Source: CALBZE01 sp036381255
GTDB taxonomy: Bacteria > Gemmatimonadota > Gemmatimonadetes > Longimicrobiales > RSA9
Direction: 5' to 3'
Length of the DNA stretch: 14,213 nt
Assembly: GCA_036381255.1 (NCBI GenBank)
Contig: DASVDG010000090.1
Coordinates: 1 to 14,213 of the forward strand
Position numbers and translations under genes: made by a program. Below are positions 11,926-14,213 of the stretch, one piece after another (position 1 is the first letter of the stretch; each line of letters begins with the position of its first letter). A model generated the notes under the pieces. That model ran no database searches, was not told the origin of the DNA, and was given only the letters and a program-made list of their open reading frames with translations.

Positions 11926-12164
11926 ATGGGCCACCGCCGCCGGCGGATCTACTCGACATGCTGGCGGACTTCGCGGCGCATTACCCGGGGTGGCTGGACC
12001 GTAGCGGCCGGCCGAAATCGTGGCGGGTGTTCGTCTACGGGCTGGAGGCGCTTTCGCGGCGCAGGGCGCGCGATGCGCTGACGATGGCGAGCGCGGCGGG
12101 ACTGCCGTACAGCAAGCGCGGCGACGAGTGGGTAGCGACACAACGGATTCTCGCGGGATACTGA
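11883..12164 (+). CDS. Tail assembly chaperone, -1 frame extension (gpT-like), 93 codons
   Basis: This frame has no ribosome binding site of its own and is read as the C-terminal part of a fusion begun at 11476: 136 codons before the shift plus 93 after, giving about 229 aa. The extension contains VPDDLPRRQPVLDGPPPPADLLDM, an aromatic segment (FAAHYPGWLDRSGRPKSWRVFVYGL), then EALSRRRARDALTMASAAGLPYSK and EWVATQRILAGY. A Pro-rich linker followed by a helical domain that contacts the tape measure and tail tube is the known design of GT-type fusions. The in-frame open stretch upstream of 11883 is a shadow of the other frame. Confidence 0.88.
   Translation, partial: RAVPDDLPRRQPVLDGPPPPADLLDMLADFAAHYPGWLDRSGRPKSWRVFVYGLEALSRRRARDALTMASAAGLPYSKRGDEWVATQRILAGY
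11887..11918 (+). promoter_or_regulatory. Candidate frameshift-stimulating stem-loop
   Basis: TGCCGG (11890-11895) pairs with CCGGCA (11909-11914), extended by CGG (11887-11889) with CCG (11916-11918) past a single bulged G. The main stem starts six bases after the slippery heptamer, within the usual 5-9 base spacing of stimulatory structures. A pseudoknot was not tested. Confidence 0.65.
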
Positions 12165-12165
12165 C

Positions 12166-14213
12166 GTGGCGCGGCGCGGATTCCTGAGAGAAATCATCCT
12201 CCGGCTCGACCGGGAGGCGGCCCGGCAGGTCAAGGAGGACACCGAGGACGCGCTGGAAGCGGCCGGAAAGGCCGGCTCCTCCGCCCTCGAAGAGGCGATG
12301 CAGCAGGGCGGGCAGAAAGCCGCCCGCGCTCTCGTCCGCGAGCTTTCGCGCGCCTACGACCAGACGATCGCCGAGGCCCGCCTCAAGCTCGCCCGGGGTA
12401 TCATCGACGAGAAGCAGTTCCGGGAGGTCCAGGCGCAGGCCGCCCGCACGTTCAACGAAGGCCTGGTCGCCGGGATCGAGAGGCTGCGCTCGCAGGGGCA
12501 ACTCACCGAGGGACAATTCGCCCGCCTCACCAACCGCCTCAAGACCGTCGGCGATGTCGGCGTCCAGGCGGCCGATCGCGCCCGGGGCCGCTTCCGCGCG
12601 CTCGGTGCTGAGCTCCAGTCGCTCGTCACTGGCCGGATCGCGCAATTCCTCTCCTTCGCCGCGATCACGCTCGGGCTGCGGCGCGCGGCTCAGGCCGCCG
12701 ATGAGTTCGAGGCCGCTACGGCGCAGCTTTCCGCCACCGCCCGCTTCACGGGCGTCTCACTCGGATTCCTGGAGCGCGAGGCCGCGACCGCTCAGGAGCG
12801 CTTCGGGCTCGGCGCCAAGGAGGCGAACGGGCTCGTCTCCGAGATCATCCGCCTCACGTCCCGCGCGGGCGAGGTCCAGCAGACCGGCCAGGTGCTCGCC
12901 GCGTTCCTCGACCTCGGCGCCGCACGCCGCCTCTCCACCGAGCAGACGCTCCAGGCGGTGCGTCAGGCCATCCTGGGCATCGACGAGGGGACCGATCGCT
13001 TGTTCGGCGCCAATCCCTCGGTGTTGTACGAGGAGTTTGCCCGGCAGATCGGCAAATCGGCCGGCGCGCTCACCGACCAGGAGAAGGCGCAGGCGTTGGT
13101 CAACGCGGCGCTCACCTACGGCGCCCGCGTCCAGGGCGAGTACGCGTCGTGGCTGGAGACGGCGCAGGGCCGGCAGCAGCAGGCGAGCCGTGCCGTCCAG
13201 GAATTCGCCGTCGTGCTCGGCCGGGCGCTCGAGCCGGTCCGGGAGTTCGGGGCCGAACTGCTCATCTGGCTCGCTGAGCGCGGCCGGGAATTTATCGGCG
13301 GCATCCAGATCCTCGGCGCCGAGCTCAGCGCGTTCTGGATGTCGATCCCGCACGGCTTCCGGCTCGTCCTGGCGCAGGGCCTTGAATTACTCGCCGACTG
13401 GGTCGATAGGGCCAGGTGGCCGCTCCGGGTACTCGGGATCGAGATCGGCGCGAGCATGACGGCCGGCATGCGGGAGAGCGCGGCCCGGATGCGCGCCGAG
13501 GCGGCCCGGGAGATCGGCCACATCCGCGAGGGCCTGGAGGCGACGAAGCGCGAGATCGTCGAGGCCACGACGCTCGCCCGCCGGGCCGCGCAAGATACGG
13601 CCGGGGCGCAGCAGCGGGCACGCGAGGCGCAGCGCCCCCAGACGCCCCAGCAGGTCACGCCAGAACTCCGCCGGCCCGGGATCTCCGACACGATGGGGGC
13701 GCTGCGCCTCGCACCGATCCCGCTGGGGCCGGTCCGCGACGCTCGCGCGGAGGTCGACGCCCTCGCCCAGCGGTGGCTCGAGGTCAACGCCGACATGGTG
13801 AGCGCTGCGGAGCGCGCCGCGATGGGGATCACCGGGGCGTTCCAGGATGCGTTCTCGATCCTCTTCGAGGATTTCAGCAACGTCGGCGAAGCTGCCGAGG
13901 CGATGGCGCGCGGTGTCGCGGGCGCGCTGGTCGGCGGGGTGGCCGACTACGCGAGCAGCAAGGTATCGGAGAACATCGCCCTCGCGATCGAGGCGACGGC
14001 TCGCGCGCTCGCTGCGGCCTCGAACCCCTTCACGGCGGGGATGGCTCCGGGATTCTGGGCCGCGGCGAAGACCCACGCCCTCGCCGCGGCGAAGTGGGCG
14101 ATCCTCGCCGGCGCAGCCGGTGCCGGCCAGGCCGCGATCGCCGGTGGCACGCGGGGCGGGCTCTCGGGCGGCATCCCGACCGGCGCGCGGGATACGACCG
14201 GCCGGCTCCTGGA
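12166..14213 (+). CDS. Tail tape measure protein, partial (3' end outside window), at least 682 codons
   Basis: The frame is open from the GTG at 12166 to the right edge, one base after the frameshift-product stop. An in-frame TAG at 12133 and no other start codon in between make this the earliest start. The N-terminal 140 residues are charged and helical, with coiled-coil-like runs (AYDQTIAEARLKLARGIID; EKQFREVQAQAARTFNEGL). A hydrophobic stretch (RIAQFLSFAAITLGLRRA, about 157-174) leads into the tape-measure core AADEFEAATAQLSATARFTG. From about residue 586 on it is Ala/Gly-rich and hydrophobic (ALVGGVADYA, WAILAGAAGAGQAAIAGG). Tape measures set tail length and may enter the host membrane during DNA delivery. 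Confidence 0.92.
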   Translation, partial: MARRGFLREIILRLDREAARQVKEDTEDALEAAGKAGSSALEEAMQQGGQKAARALVRELSRAYDQTIAEARLKLARGIIDEKQFREVQAQAARTFNEGLVAGIERLRSQGQLTEGQFARLTNRLKTVGDVGVQAADRARGRFRALGAELQSLVTGRIAQFLSFAAITLGLRRAAQAADEFEAATAQLSATARFTGVSLGFLEREAATAQERFGLGAKEANGLVSEIIRLTSRAGEVQQTGQVLAAFLDLGAARRLSTEQTLQAVRQAILGIDEGTDRLFGANPSVLYEEFARQIGKSAGALTDQEKAQALVNAALTYGARVQGEYASWLETAQGRQQQASRAVQEFAVVLGRALEPVREFGAELLIWLAERGREFIGGIQILGAELSAFWMSIPHGFRLVLAQGLELLADWVDRARWPLRVLGIEIGASMTAGMRESAARMRAEAAREIGHIREGLEATKREIVEATTLARRAAQDTAGAQQRAREAQRPQTPQQVTPELRRPGISDTMGALRLAPIPLGPVRDARAEVDALAQRWLEVNADMVSAAERAAMGITGAFQDAFSILFEDFSNVGEAAEAMARGVAGALVGGVADYASSKVSENIALAIEATARALAAASNPFTAGMAPGFWAAAKTHALAAAKWAILAGAAGAGQAAIAGGTRGGLSGGIPTGARDTTGRLL

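Noticed and set aside
12554..13459. 301-codon + strand frame inside the tape measure gene
   Set aside because: It is almost entirely Ser/Arg/Pro, an off-frame reading of the GC-rich tape measure ORF, which is open throughout.
1..14213. CRISPR arrays, tRNA genes and insertion sequences
   Set aside because: I saw no regularly spaced repeats, no cloverleaf-like segments, and no transposase-like protein or terminal inverted repeats. The only direct repeats are the gene-boundary pairs and the Glu-Pro hexamer tract.

Overview
The window is a late-gene block of a tailed, siphovirus-like phage or prophage with an HK97-type head. It begins in a cluster of small accessory genes and ends inside the tail tape-measure gene. 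Every convincing gene is on the + strand. The DNA is very GC-rich by eye, third codon positions are strongly G/C, and most genes have clear GGAGG-type ribosome binding sites with stop/start overlaps (ATGA, GTGA, TGATG). This fits a phage of a high-GC bacterium. The host phylum cannot be read from the sequence, and no integrase, repressor or attachment site is visible, so free phage and prophage cannot be told apart.

Region 1 (1-2372) holds seven or eight small genes: the end of a VRR-NUC nuclease, several unrecognised small proteins, a protein with a C-terminal winged-helix-like domain, and a four-cysteine protein. Two pairs of near-perfect direct repeats (27 and 29 bp) sit exactly on gene boundaries between 730 and 1262. 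They flank gene-sized cassettes whose loss would keep all reading frames intact. A strong Rho-independent terminator at 2462-2497 closes this region.

Region 2 (2513-7324) is packaging and prohead: HNH endonuclease, a G-rich structured gap that is a candidate cos site, TerS, TerL, portal, a ClpP-like prohead protease, and a small Com-like zinc-ribbon protein. Region 3 (7325-10770) is the capsid and connector: a hairpin-rich leader, the HK97-fold major capsid protein, a small capsid-adjacent protein, a gp6-like adaptor, a head-tail joining protein, a gp10-like protein and a tail terminator-like protein.

Region 4 (10804-14213) is the tail: the major tail tube protein, two tail-assembly chaperone frames joined by a textbook -1 slippery heptamer (TTTTTTA at 11877-11883) with a downstream stem-loop, and a tape-measure ORF that stays open to the right edge. 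The genes together describe DNA cutting and packaging, prohead assembly and maturation, head-tail joining and tail-tube assembly in standard siphovirus order. The least ordinary features are the repeat-bounded small-gene cassettes with a chimeric 20-codon mini-ORF, the hairpins concentrated around the capsid and tail-tube genes, and the zinc-ribbon gene between protease and capsid.
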